Shown in pieces: positions 1 to 8,051 of a stretch of 64,000 bases of DNA. The stretch's first letter is position 1. Every line of letters begins with the position of its first letter. This DNA is from Tabrizicola_A sp965284335. GTDB lineage: Bacteria > Pseudomonadota > Alphaproteobacteria > Rhodobacterales > Rhodobacteraceae. The notes beneath the pieces were generated by a model that saw nothing but the letters and a program-made list of their open reading frames with translations, did no database searches and was not told the DNA's origin. The DNA lies in NCBI RefSeq assembly GCF_965284335.1, contig NZ_OZ260076.1, one strand, 5' to 3'. The position numbers and the translations under genes were made by a program.

Positions 1-201
1 GTCATCCTGCATGGTGTGGATGGCGATGGTGGCATCCGACGTGATCGGCCATTGCAGATCGTAATGCGCGCCGTTGACGGTGGCGGAGATCGCCTTTTTG
101 GCAAGGCCCGGGGCGATGGAAAGCGCCACTTCGGCGGCGGTCACGCCGGGCGCATAGTCGCGCTTGTTGCCATCGGGAAAGGTGAGGGAGATTTGGGCCA
201 T
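1..201 (-). CDS. thrS: Threonyl-tRNA synthetase, N-terminal fragment (window edge)
   Basis: The first 67 codons of a gene that continues past the left edge. The translation begins MAQISLTFPDGNKRDYAPG, which is the start of the TGS domain found at the N terminus of threonyl-tRNA synthetase. The full enzyme is cytoplasmic and charges tRNA-Thr with threonine; only the TGS domain, not the editing or catalytic domains, is visible here. The ATG is at 201. The call rests on the TGS-like sequence and its position at the extreme N terminus. RelA/SpoT proteins and some GTPases also carry TGS domains but not at residue 1. Confidence 0.85.
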   Translation of the reverse strand, partial: MAQISLTFPDGNKRDYAPGVTAAEVALSIAPGLAKKAISATVNGAHYDLQWPITSDATIAIHTMQDD

Positions 202-424
202 GGCCTGATCCTCGTCTGTTTGGCGCCTACGAAACGCCCGGTTGCGGGTTATGATGGGCGTGGTGTGCCGCTTTGTCTGGGTGGCGTCAAGGCCGGGTCT
301 GGCCCCTTGGTGGCAAAAAATGGCCGGCTGGGGGCTGGAATGGCAATTTGCGTGGCAAAGCGCACAGTTGCGGGCTGACATGGGGCGGCAGGGCGGCTAC
401 ACCAAAGCACGGATTGGGGGAGCG

Positions 425-1171
425 ATGACGCAGTTTCTGACAACAGAGCAAGGCCGCCGGATTGCCTATCACCAGACCCCCGGACGCGGGCCGGGCGTGG
501 TGTTTCTGGGGGGCTATCGGTCGGATATGACGGGCACCAAGGCGGTGCATCTGCAAGCTTGGGCCGAGGCCGAGGGGCGGGCCTTTCTGCGGTTTGACTA
601 TTCGGGGCATGGCCGGTCTTCGGGCGCCTTTGAGGCGGGCGGCATTGGCGATTGGTCGCAAGACGCGATGGCGGTGATCGCGACGCTGACGCAGGGGCCG
701 CAGATTCTGGTCGGCTCGTCCATGGGGGGGTGGATTGCGCTTTTGGTGGCGCGGGCCATGCCGCAGCGGGTGGCCGGGCTGGTGGGCATCGCCGCCGCGC
801 CGGATTTCACCGAAGATCTGATGCGCGCCACCTTTACCGATGCGCAGAAGGTTGCGTTGAAAAATCAGGGGTTTGTGGCGGAACCTTCAGAATATTCGGA
901 TCAGCCCAATATCATCACGCAGGCGTTCTTGGACGATGGTGCAAAACATCTGGTGCTGCGCGCGCCTTTGGATTTGCCCTTCCCGGTGCGTCTGTTGCAA
1001 GGCACTGCGGATGTGGATGTGCCGCCTGCCGTGGCGCTGCGCCTGATGGAACATGCCCGCTGTGACGATCTGCGGCTGACCTTGGTGAAGGGGGCCGATC
1101 ACCGCTTTTCCACGCCGGCCTGTTTGGGGCTGATCGTGCAAGCCATTTCGGATATTCTGACGGCGGACTAG
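425..1171 (+). CDS. Alpha/beta hydrolase, probable serine esterase or thioesterase
   Basis: A 248-residue cytoplasmic alpha/beta hydrolase. The nucleophile elbow G-S-S-M-G puts the catalytic serine at about residue 99. A late Asp (TADVDVP) and His (GADHRFS) complete a normal triad, and the early DYSGHGRS motif is typical of the fold. Its length and motifs recall the ABHD10-like thioesterase/esterase group, but the substrate cannot be read from sequence. I start it at ATG 425, where the protein begins MTQFLTTEQG, because the in-frame extension back to 242 has no family-like sequence. It stands alone, downstream of divergent thrS. Confidence 0.8.
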   Translation: MTQFLTTEQGRRIAYHQTPGRGPGVVFLGGYRSDMTGTKAVHLQAWAEAEGRAFLRFDYSGHGRSSGAFEAGGIGDWSQDAMAVIATLTQGPQILVGSSMGGWIALLVARAMPQRVAGLVGIAAAPDFTEDLMRATFTDAQKVALKNQGFVAEPSEYSDQPNIITQAFLDDGAKHLVLRAPLDLPFPVRLLQGTADVDVPPAVALRLMEHARCDDLRLTLVKGADHRFSTPACLGLIVQAISDILTAD

Positions 1172-1402
1172 GGGCCATAGTGCTTGGGCGCTGCGGTGAT
1201 TTGATGTTTTTCCATACTATGCGCAGCTCGGCGCTGTCGTGGTTCAAGGGTTATCGGGAATTTTAAGAAAGACATATCAAGATGGTAACTGGCAAAACTC
1301 ATGCAAGGCCAGCGCAGCTTGTCTTGCAGTTTTACAACAATGATGGGGCGGGCCCTGCCGCGCCATGTGCTGTTATGTGGCCTGTGACGCAGGAGTTGCC
1401 CG

Positions 1403-2113
1403 ATGCATGAGCCCTTGGTGATGATCCCCGGCATGATGGCCGATGCGCGGCTGTTTTTGCCGCAGATGGTGCGGCTGGGGGCGGATCGGCAATGTCAGGT
1501 CTGTATCGCCGCCAAGGGTGAGACGGTTGAGAAAATGTCCGAGGCGCTGATGGCCGGGTTGCCGCCGAAATTCGCGCTTTTGGGCCATGGGCTGGGCGGC
1601 GATGTGGCCTTGGACATCATCCGCCGCGCGCCGGATCGGGTGACGCGGGTGATCTTGATGGCGACCGACCCTTTGTCGGAACCACCCCAAACCGCGGTGG
1701 AGCGGGAGACGCGCATGGTCATGGCGCGGGCCGGGCGGTTGGTGGATGCCATGGCACAAGAGCTGCCGCCGCAGGCGGTGGTCGAGAGCCCTTGGCATGA
1801 GGAGATCATGGCGCTGGTCAAGGATATGGCGCTGGGCTTGGGCGAGGGGGTGTTCTTGCGCCAGTCGCGCGCGCTGCAACGCCGCCCCGATCAGCAAAAG
1901 ACCATGCGAAAGGTGCGGCTGCCGGCCTTGGTTTTGGCGGGGCGGCAAGATCCTTTGGTGCCGCTGCGCCGTCAGGAATTCACCGCCACGCTGATGCCCT
2001 ATGGCCAGTTTTCCATCATTGAAGACGCCGGACATTTGGCCACGCTGGAGCAGCCCGAGGCTGTGACCGAGGCGATAGCGGCCTTTTTGAACGGCCCGAT
2101 GATGCTGCGCTAA
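1403..2113 (+). CDS. Alpha/beta-hydrolase-fold protein lacking the nucleophile
   Basis: A 236-residue alpha/beta-hydrolase-fold protein starting MHEPLVMIPGMMADARLF. The nucleophile elbow reads G-H-G-L-G-G at residues 61-66, so the usual Ser (or Cys/Asp) is Gly63. The acid (GRQDPLVP) and the histidine (DAGHLATLEQP) are still present. The family normally hydrolyses esters or amides; with glycine at this place the protein is probably a non-hydrolytic member or uses another chemistry. The gene ends 3 bp before the end of convergent phaZ. No signal peptide is seen. The reading frame is intact, so simple decay is less likely than loss of catalysis. Confidence 0.75.
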   Translation: MHEPLVMIPGMMADARLFLPQMVRLGADRQCQVCIAAKGETVEKMSEALMAGLPPKFALLGHGLGGDVALDIIRRAPDRVTRVILMATDPLSEPPQTAVERETRMVMARAGRLVDAMAQELPPQAVVESPWHEEIMALVKDMALGLGEGVFLRQSRALQRRPDQQKTMRKVRLPALVLAGRQDPLVPLRRQEFTATLMPYGQFSIIEDAGHLATLEQPEAVTEAIAAFLNGPMMLR

Positions 2114-2116
2114 GGC

Positions 2117-3391
2117 TTATTTGGCCGCCGTCACGGCCTTGAGCTTGGCCTTGGGGGCGGTGTCGGAATTGGCGTCGATGAAGTTCAGCACCAAGGGCCG
2201 AATGTTCAAACGCCAGCTTTTGCCCGCGAAGATGCCGTAATGCCCGGCCTCTGGTTCCAGATGCTGGGCCTTTTTGCTGTCGGGCAGGCCCGTCAGCAGC
2301 TTGAGCGCGGCCACGCATTGACCGGGGGCCGAGATGTCGTCTTTCTCGCCCTCGACGGTTTTGACCGCGACACGGGTGATCGCGCCGATATCCACCTTCT
2401 TGCCCGCCACGGTAAACTCGTTGCGCGCGATTTCGCGGTTTTTGAAGACCCGCTCGACCGTTGAGAGATAAAACTCGGCCGTCATGTCCATCACGGCGAG
2501 ATATTCATCATAAAAGCGGTTGTGAGCGTCGTGATCGGATGCCTCACCACGGGCCACCCGCAGGATCTGTTCGGAAAACGCCTTGGAATGGCGGTCGGCG
2601 TTCATCGACATAAAGCTTTGCAGCTGCAACAGCCCCGGATAGACCAGACGGCCCACGCCTTTGTATTTGAAGCCCACGCGCTGAATGGCGATCTGTTCCA
2701 ACTGGCCCATGGTGATGCGGCGGCCGAAATCGGTGACATCGGTGGCGGCGGCGTCCGGGTCAATCGGCCCGCCGATCAAGGTCAGGCTGCGCGGCTGGGC
2801 GTCGGGGTCTTCACCGGCAAGATAGGCGGTGGCGGCCAAGGTCAGCGGCGCGGGCTGGCAGACGGCGATCACATGGGTGTCAGGCCCCAAGGCGCGCATG
2901 AAATCGACGAGGTAAAGCGTGTAATCTTCCACATCGAATTTGCCCACCGACACAGGAATGTCGCGGGCATTGTGCCAATCTGTCACAAAAACATCGGCAT
3001 CGGGCAGGAGGCTGGCGACAGTAGAGCGCAACAAGGTGGCATAATGGCCCGACATCGGAGCGACCAACAGGATCTTGCGCGCCATCGGTGCGCGGCGGCG
3101 CACGAAGAACTGCACCAGATCGCCAAAGGGCTTTTCAACGATGGGTTTGACATCCACCAGATGATCGGTGCCATCCGGACCGGGGATCGAGCGGATGCCC
3201 CAATCGGGTTTCACCACCATGCGGGCAAAGGAGCGTTCGGTCACCTCGCCCCAAGCGGCCATCATTTGCAGCATGGGGTTCATCGTGAGCGCAAAGGCCG
3301 GATAGCTTGCGATGGCCCGCGCTGAAGCGCCCATCCACGCATTCGTGTTGCGAATGCTTTCCATAAGGTCATAGGTGGCCATATACTTCAC
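2117..3391 (-). CDS. phaZ: Intracellular polyhydroxyalkanoate depolymerase
   Basis: A 424-residue protein of the intracellular PHA depolymerase family, which releases 3-hydroxybutyrate from native storage granules. It contains VIAVCQPAPL with Cys178 at the position of the nucleophile known for the Ralstonia PhaZ1 family, and a C-terminal histidine in EAGHYGIFAG. I start it at GTG 3391 (MKYMATYDLMES). An AAGGAG ribosome site lies six bases upstream of that codon and is too far from the ATG at 3382. The open frame continues to 4507 antisense to phaC, but that extension is not protein-like. It is divergent from phaC, with a shared 87-bp promoter region carrying a CTGC-N3-GCAG dyad. Confidence 0.9.
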   Translation of the reverse strand: MKYMATYDLMESIRNTNAWMGASARAIASYPAFALTMNPMLQMMAAWGEVTERSFARMVVKPDWGIRSIPGPDGTDHLVDVKPIVEKPFGDLVQFFVRRRAPMARKILLVAPMSGHYATLLRSTVASLLPDADVFVTDWHNARDIPVSVGKFDVEDYTLYLVDFMRALGPDTHVIAVCQPAPLTLAATAYLAGEDPDAQPRSLTLIGGPIDPDAAATDVTDFGRRITMGQLEQIAIQRVGFKYKGVGRLVYPGLLQLQSFMSMNADRHSKAFSEQILRVARGEASDHDAHNRFYDEYLAVMDMTAEFYLSTVERVFKNREIARNEFTVAGKKVDIGAITRVAVKTVEGEKDDISAPGQCVAALKLLTGLPDSKKAQHLEPEAGHYGIFAGKSWRLNIRPLVLNFIDANSDTAPKAKLKAVTAAK

Positions 3392-3442
3392 GGGCGTCTC
3401 CTTGGCCGATGCCACCGCATCCCAAGGAGGGGAGGGCGCAAT

Positions 3443-3455
3443 GCTGCATGGCAGC
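3443..3455. promoter_or_regulatory. Putative PhaR operator between phaZ and phaC
   Basis: GCTGC-ATG-GCAGC is a perfect dyad with 5-bp arms and a 3-bp spacer, placed in the divergent phaZ-phaC promoter region, 24 bp before the phaC start. The core CTGC-N3-GCAG is the same as in the two dyads upstream of phaP and the one upstream of pyc. PhaR of related bacteria is known to bind TGC-rich dyads near phasin genes; assignment to PhaR here is inference. Confidence 0.6.
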
Positions 3456-3478
3456 GAGAATAGGGGGCAACGCTTCAC

Positions 3479-5275
3479 ATGACAACCGAAGAATATGATG
3501 CAGGCCAAAAACTGGAGCGGATGCAGGAAAACCTGATAAAGGTGGAACGCCTGACCGAACGGCTGATGGCCGCCCTTGCGCGCCAAAAGCAAAAGGATGC
3601 CGCCCTGGATGGCCCGTCTTCTGACATTTACATGAAAGCGGCCCAAGCCTATTTGGCCACCATGATGCAAAACCCGGCCAAAGTGTTGGAGCATCAGATC
3701 GGCTATTGGGGCAAGACGCTGAAACATTATGTCGAGGCTCAGCAGGCCCTTGCCTCGGGCGAGTTCAAGGCCCCCGCCGACCCCGGCCCGAAAGATCGCC
3801 GCTTTTCCAACCCCTTGTGGGACAGCCATCCGGCGTTCAACTATTTGAAACAGCAGTATCTGATCAACGCCGATGCGGTGAAAACCGCCGTCAGCGACAT
3901 GGAAGGCATCGAGCCGCATGAGCGCCAGCGGGTGGAATATTTTACCCGCCAGATCGTGGACATGCTGGCGCCCACGAATTTTCTGGGCACCAACCCGGAT
4001 GCTTTGGAAAAGGCGATTGCCACTGATGGCGAAAGTCTGGTGCGCGGGTTGGAAAACCTTGTGGCCGATATCGAGGCCCATGACGGTGAGGTATTGCCCA
4101 CCTTGTCGGACCCCAACGCCTTTACCTTGGGCCAGAATATCGCGACCACCCCCGGCTCGGTGGTGTTTCGCAACCGGATGCTGGAGCTGATCCAGTTCAA
4201 GCCGACGACAGAAACGGTCTATGAAACCCCGCTTTTGATCTTTCCGCCTTGGATCAACAAATACTATGTGATGGACCTGAAGCCGCAGAATTCGTTGATC
4301 AAATGGATTGTGGATCAAGGCTTTACGCTGTTCGTGGTGTCTTGGGTCAACCCCGATGCAAGCTATGCCGATGTCTGCATGGATGATTACATCCGCGAGG
4401 GCTATTTGACGGCCATGGCCGAGGTCCGCAAGATTTGTGGTGTGAAACAGATCAACGCCGTGGGCTATTGCATTGCGGGCACCACGCTGAGCATGACGGT
4501 CGCGCATTTGCAGCGCGCGGGCGATGAGACGGTGAAATCAGCCACGCTGTTTACCACGCTGACCGATTTTTCTGACCCCGGCGAGATGGGTGTGTTTTTG
4601 GCCGATGACTTTATCGATGGCATCACCCGGCAGGTGGCCACCGATGGCATCTTGTCGAAACGCTTTATGGGCAAGACCTTTTCCTATCTGCGCTCGAATG
4701 ACCTGATCTATGGCCCTGCGATCAAAAGCTATATGCTGGGCGAGGCGCCGCCGGCCTTTGATTTGCTGCATTGGAACGGCGATGGCACCAACCTGCCGGG
4801 CAAGATGGCGATCGAATATATCCGCGATCTGTGCCAGTTGAACGGCTTTGCCAAGGGTGAGTTTCCGGTGTTCGGCAAGCCGGTGAGGCTGGACGAGATC
4901 AAGCTGCCCTTGTGCGCCATTGCCTGTGAGACCGACCATATCGCGCATTGGCGGGGCAGCTTTAATGGCGTGAAGCAGATGGGGTCCACGGACAAGACCT
5001 TTATTGTGTCGCAGTCGGGCCATATCGCAGGCATCATCAATCCGCCGTCCAAGGGCAAATATGGCCATTACACATCGGATGCACCGCTGGAAGGGGATCC
5101 GGATGACTGGATGAAGGGCGCAACCTTCAACGAAGGCAGCTGGTGGCCGCGGTGGGGGGCTTGGCTGGATGAACGCTCAGGGGGGCAAATTCCGGCCCGC
5201 CAGATTGGTGATTCGGGCCATCCTGAACTGTGCCCCGCGCCGGGCACCTATGTGGTGGCCAAGCCAGACGCTTGA
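3479..5275 (+). CDS. phaC: Class I poly(3-hydroxyalkanoate) synthase
   Basis: A 598-residue class I PHA synthase that polymerises (R)-3-hydroxyacyl-CoA on the granule surface. The lipase-like box GYCIAGT carries the catalytic cysteine at about residue 331. The general acid/base pair lies in ETDHIAHWRG (Asp ~486) and SQSGHIAGIIN (His ~515). The N-terminal domain is charged and coiled-coil-like, and the length fits the class I family (about 560-600). It starts at ATG 3479, divergent from phaZ, and is followed by phaP and phaR. This is a full local module for synthesis, degradation, granule coat and regulation. Confidence 0.95.
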   Translation: MTTEEYDAGQKLERMQENLIKVERLTERLMAALARQKQKDAALDGPSSDIYMKAAQAYLATMMQNPAKVLEHQIGYWGKTLKHYVEAQQALASGEFKAPADPGPKDRRFSNPLWDSHPAFNYLKQQYLINADAVKTAVSDMEGIEPHERQRVEYFTRQIVDMLAPTNFLGTNPDALEKAIATDGESLVRGLENLVADIEAHDGEVLPTLSDPNAFTLGQNIATTPGSVVFRNRMLELIQFKPTTETVYETPLLIFPPWINKYYVMDLKPQNSLIKWIVDQGFTLFVVSWVNPDASYADVCMDDYIREGYLTAMAEVRKICGVKQINAVGYCIAGTTLSMTVAHLQRAGDETVKSATLFTTLTDFSDPGEMGVFLADDFIDGITRQVATDGILSKRFMGKTFSYLRSNDLIYGPAIKSYMLGEAPPAFDLLHWNGDGTNLPGKMAIEYIRDLCQLNGFAKGEFPVFGKPVRLDEIKLPLCAIACETDHIAHWRGSFNGVKQMGSTDKTFIVSQSGHIAGIINPPSKGKYGHYTSDAPLEGDPDDWMKGATFNEGSWWPRWGAWLDERSGGQIPARQIGDSGHPELCPAPGTYVVAKPDA

Positions 5276-5318
5276 TTTTTCTGCGCTTTCTTTGGGTGTC
5301 TGGTTCTTCCGTAGGTTG

Positions 5319-5335
5319 TTTCTGCGTTGCAGAAA
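5319..5335. promoter_or_regulatory. Putative PhaR operator 1 upstream of phaP
   Basis: TTTCTGC-GTT-GCAGAAA is a perfect dyad with 7-bp arms and a 3-bp spacer. It lies 28 bp (centre to centre) before a second dyad and about 90 bp before phaP. Its core matches CTGC-N3-GCAG. Confidence 0.65.
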
Positions 5336-5346
5336 TTTTACTTGCA

Positions 5347-5363
5347 ATGCTGCACCGCAGCAT
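5347..5363. promoter_or_regulatory. Putative PhaR operator 2 upstream of phaP
   Basis: ATGCTGC-ACC-GCAGCAT is a perfect dyad with 7-bp arms and a 3-bp spacer, followed at once by the AT-rich stretch ATATATC. Such a position would let a bound repressor block the phaP promoter. In Paracoccus and Rhodobacter, PhaR is known to repress the phasin gene through TGC-rich sites. Confidence 0.7.
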
Positions 5364-5417
5364 ATATATCTTTGTTCAGGAAACGGGCTGTAACCCGGAT
5401 ATTCAGGAGCATAAGAA

Positions 5418-5867
5418 ATGACCAAGACCACGGACTTCACCAAAGTCATGCAGGACATGATGGCTTCGTTCCCGGTTGACGCTTCGGCCTACCAGAACGC
5501 TTTCAAAACCCAAGCTGCTTTCGGCGAAAAGCTGGCTTCGGTTGCTTTGGCTGCCGCAGAAAAGTCGACCGAACTGTCGGCCAAATGGGCCAAGGATTCG
5601 CTGGCAAAGCTGTCGGAAACCGCCAAAGCCAAGGCTGAGCCGGCTGACTACACCAAAGCCGCAACCGACTTCGCGACCGCTGCTGCTGAAATGGCTGCCG
5701 AGAACATGGCTGCTTTCGCAGAAATCGCGAAAAAAGTGCAGATGGACACCGTCGAGCTGATGCTGGCTGCTGGCAAGAACGCTTCGGAAGAAACCACCGC
5801 TGCGATGAAAAAAGCCACCGCTGACGTGACCGCTCAGGTCAAAAAAGCTGCTGCGGCTGCAAAGTAA
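5418..5867 (+). CDS. phaP: Phasin (PHA granule-associated protein)
   Basis: A 149-residue Ala/Lys/Glu-rich helical protein starting MTKTTDFTKVMQDMMASF and ending in a Lys-Ala-rich tail. It has no signal peptide and fits the phasin family, small amphipathic proteins that coat PHA granules. The codons are strongly biased (GCT, AAG/AAA, ACC), as expected of a highly expressed gene. A GGAG ribosome site lies just before ATG 5418. Two operator-like dyads lie upstream, and a strong intrinsic terminator follows, so it is probably a monocistronic gene under PhaR control. Confidence 0.9.
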   Translation: MTKTTDFTKVMQDMMASFPVDASAYQNAFKTQAAFGEKLASVALAAAEKSTELSAKWAKDSLAKLSETAKAKAEPADYTKAATDFATAAAEMAAENMAAFAEIAKKVQMDTVELMLAAGKNASEETTAAMKKATADVTAQVKKAAAAAK

Positions 5868-5912
5868 TCGGGTCAGACGCCGCGTCTCCTCCCTGACGCG
5901 TGCAGACCTCTC

Positions 5913-5947
5913 GGGCGGGCCTTTGTGCCCGCCCTTTCTTTTTTTCT
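5913..5947 (+). terminator. Intrinsic terminator of phaP
   Basis: A perfect 8-bp GC stem, GGGCGGGC (5913-5920) with GCCCGCCC (5927-5934), has a 6-base loop and is followed by a run of Ts (TTTCTTTTTTT). It sits 46 bp after the phaP stop and separates phaP from phaR. Confidence 0.9.
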
Positions 5948-5999
5948 GCACCTCGCCTAGTGTTCTTCTGCACACGCAAAACCCTGGGGAGGGGTGACC

Positions 6000-6578
6000 A
6001 TGGCAGAACCTGCGAAACCGCTGTTGATCAAGCGCTATGCCAGCCGGCGTCTTTATAACACCGAAACCTCGGATTATGTGACATTGGAGGACATTGCAGG
6101 TTTTGTGCGCGCGGGCCGCGATGTTCAGATCGTGGATCTGAAAACCGGCGATGACCTGACGCGTCAATATCTTTTGCAGATCGTGGCCGAGCATGAATCC
6201 AAAGGCGATTCGGTGCTGCCGACCAATGTGCTGACTGATCTGGTCCGCTCTTACGCCACCAATATGCAGTCGGTCATGCCGCAGTTTCTGGCGGCCAGCT
6301 TTGAAATGCTGCGCGATGGCCAATCCAAAATGATGGAAGGCTTTGCCGGGATGAAGCCGCCGATTGCCGGGATGCCGGGGTTTGACGCGCTGCGCAAACA
6401 GCAAGAGGCGTTCATGAAAACCATGATGGCGGGGATGCCCGGCGTGTCGGGCATGCCCGGTTGGGGCGGCAGTGGCCCTGCACCCGAGGCCGAGGAACCT
6501 GCAAAAGACGCGCCTGAGGATCTGGCCGAGATCAAGCGCCAGCTGGCGGAATTGCAGCAAAAGCTGTCAAAACTTTAA
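6000..6578 (+). CDS. phaR: PHA synthesis repressor
   Basis: A 192-residue protein with the PhaR/PHB-accumulation-regulator N terminus (LIKRYASRRLYNTETSDYVTLEDIA). A Met/Gly/Pro-rich middle follows, then a C-terminal coiled-coil segment (IKRQLAELQQKLSKL). Family members bind DNA near phasin genes and are released by binding PHA granules. The start is ATG 6000, preceded by a GAGGGG ribosome site; an in-frame GTG at 5994 is less well placed. A LysR gene begins at the very next base, so the two may be co-transcribed. Confidence 0.92.
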   Translation: MAEPAKPLLIKRYASRRLYNTETSDYVTLEDIAGFVRAGRDVQIVDLKTGDDLTRQYLLQIVAEHESKGDSVLPTNVLTDLVRSYATNMQSVMPQFLAASFEMLRDGQSKMMEGFAGMKPPIAGMPGFDALRKQQEAFMKTMMAGMPGVSGMPGWGGSGPAPEAEEPAKDAPEDLAEIKRQLAELQQKLSKL

Positions 6579-7532
6579 GTGCCGATGACCGATGGGCAGG
6601 GGCGGGTCACGCTGTGGGGCATCGAGGTGTTTCTGGCCGTGACCGAAGAGCGCGCCATTTCGGCCGCAGCGCGGCGGCTGGGCGTGTCACCTTCGGCGAT
6701 TTCGCAGCAATTGACCGGGCTGGAAACCGCCCTTGGGGCGGTGTTGCTGGATCGTTCGGCCCGTCCGATGGTGCTGACACCTGCGGGCGCGATGTTTCGC
6801 CGCCATGCCCAGACTATCCTCAATGCCGAGGCCGAGGCGCGCAGCGATTTGGCCATGGCGGATCTGTCGGGGCTGACGACGCTGCGGCTGGGCGTGATCG
6901 AGGATTTTGACGCCGAGGTGACGCCGCTTTTGCTGCAAGGGCTGGCGCAAGACCTGAAAGGCTGTCGGTTCCTGTTGGAAACCGGGGCCAGTCACCGGCT
7001 GCTGGACCAGTTGGAGGCGCGGGCGCTGGATATGGTGGTGGCGGCTGATCTGGGTAGCGAGGGCACGCATGAGGGCTGGCGCGAGGTGCATCCGGTGATG
7101 GCCGAGCCCTTTGTGGCCGTGGCGCCAAAAGGCCGCAATCCGGCGGATTTGCCGCTGATCTTATATACTGCGCGGCATTTGATGGGCCGCCAGATTGCCA
7201 GCCATCTGGCGCGGCAGAACCTGAAGCTGACCCATCGGTTTGAACTGGACAGCTACCGCGCGATTTTGGCGATGGTGGCGGGGGGGGCGGGTTGGACGAT
7301 TCTGACGCCTTTGGCCCTGCATCATTCCAGCCGCTTTCGCGAAGGGGTGGATGTAATGCCCTTGCCCTTTGAACCCTTGGGGCGCAGCCTGGCACTCTCG
7401 GCGCGGGCGGGGGTGTTAAAGGATATTCCGGCCCAAGTGGCCGAGCGCACGCGTGCGCTGATCACCTCGCAGGTGGTGGGGCCAGCGTTGCAAGACTGGC
7501 CTTGGCTGGGCGATTCTTTGCGTGTTCTTTAG
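6579..7532 (+). CDS. LysR-family transcriptional regulator
   Basis: A 317-residue LysR-type regulator. The winged helix-turn-helix is at residues about 12-70 (AISAAARRLGVSPSAISQQL), followed by the effector-binding domain from about residue 95. GTG 6579 directly follows the phaR stop; ATG 6585, two codons in, is an equally possible start. The target is unknown. Its place directly after phaR, with no terminator between, suggests shared transcription rather than the usual divergent arrangement of LysR regulators and their targets. Confidence 0.85.
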   Translation: MPMTDGQGRVTLWGIEVFLAVTEERAISAAARRLGVSPSAISQQLTGLETALGAVLLDRSARPMVLTPAGAMFRRHAQTILNAEAEARSDLAMADLSGLTTLRLGVIEDFDAEVTPLLLQGLAQDLKGCRFLLETGASHRLLDQLEARALDMVVAADLGSEGTHEGWREVHPVMAEPFVAVAPKGRNPADLPLILYTARHLMGRQIASHLARQNLKLTHRFELDSYRAILAMVAGGAGWTILTPLALHHSSRFREGVDVMPLPFEPLGRSLALSARAGVLKDIPAQVAERTRALITSQVVGPALQDWPWLGDSLRVL

Positions 7533-7735
7533 ATAAAAAATCGAACCTTTGCGCCTGATTTCGATCGCCGTCAATTGGGGAAAATTGGGCTGTCACATCT
7601 CTGTGAGGTTTACGGTAACACACTGTTTTCCCTATGGATTGTTCCAAGCCAATTCCTATGTTCGCGCTCGAAGGCAATGATGCCTTTGCTCGGTGCCGGC
7701 ATGTCGCTGGCCCGTATTTCTCAGGATGAAAAACG

Positions 7736-7975
7736 ATGAAAAAGTTTGCAATCGCTTTGGCTGCTTCGGCTGTTGCTGCAACCGCTGCTTTCGCTCAGGA
7801 AGCTCCGGTCGTGGCTGACGCTGACGCGAACGGCACCTTCTCGCTGGTCGAAGTGCAGGCTGCTTACGCTGCTGCCACCGAAGAGGCTTTCGCCGCCGCT
7901 GACACCGACGCTTCGGGCGAACTGTCGGCTGAAGAGCTGGCAGCAGCCGTTGCCGCGAACGCTTTCGCTGGCTAA
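7736..7975 (+). CDS. Small secreted EF-hand protein
   Basis: A 79-residue protein with a signal peptide (MKKFAIALAASAVAATAAFA, cleavage about residue 20). Two EF-hand-like calcium loops follow: DADANGTFSLVE and DTDASGELSAEE. Both keep acidic or oxygen ligands at loop positions 1, 3, 5, 9 and 12. It is probably a periplasmic calcium-binding protein. The ORF is short, but the signal peptide, the two loops, the GCT/GAA-rich codon bias of a well-expressed gene and the strong terminator downstream all support it. No partner is suggested by its neighbours. Confidence 0.8.
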   Translation: MKKFAIALAASAVAATAAFAQEAPVVADADANGTFSLVEVQAAYAAATEEAFAAADTDASGELSAEELAAAVAANAFAG

Positions 7976-7994
7976 TCTGACCCTTGGTTAGAGG

Positions 7995-8025
7995 AAAGGC
8001 CGTCGCAGTGATGCGACGGCCTTTT
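7995..8025 (+). terminator. Intrinsic terminator between the EF-hand gene and pyc
   Basis: A long stem, AAAGGCCGTCGCA (7995-8007) with TGCGACGGCCTTT (8012-8024), has a 4-base loop and runs into a T-tract. It follows the EF-hand gene and lies 27 bp beyond the end of convergent pyc, so it may serve both. Confidence 0.9.
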
Positions 8026-8051
8026 TCATGTCTACGCGCTGGCGGGGCGGG

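Noticed and set aside
16..378. A 120-codon plus-strand frame at the left edge.
   Set aside because: It is antisense to the clear thrS N terminus and then runs through intergenic DNA without a family-like sequence.
2117..4507. A 796-codon open frame on the minus strand covering phaZ and part of phaC.
   Set aside because: Only 2117-3391 is PhaZ-like. The upstream part is antisense to phaC and has the composition of a high-GC shadow frame.
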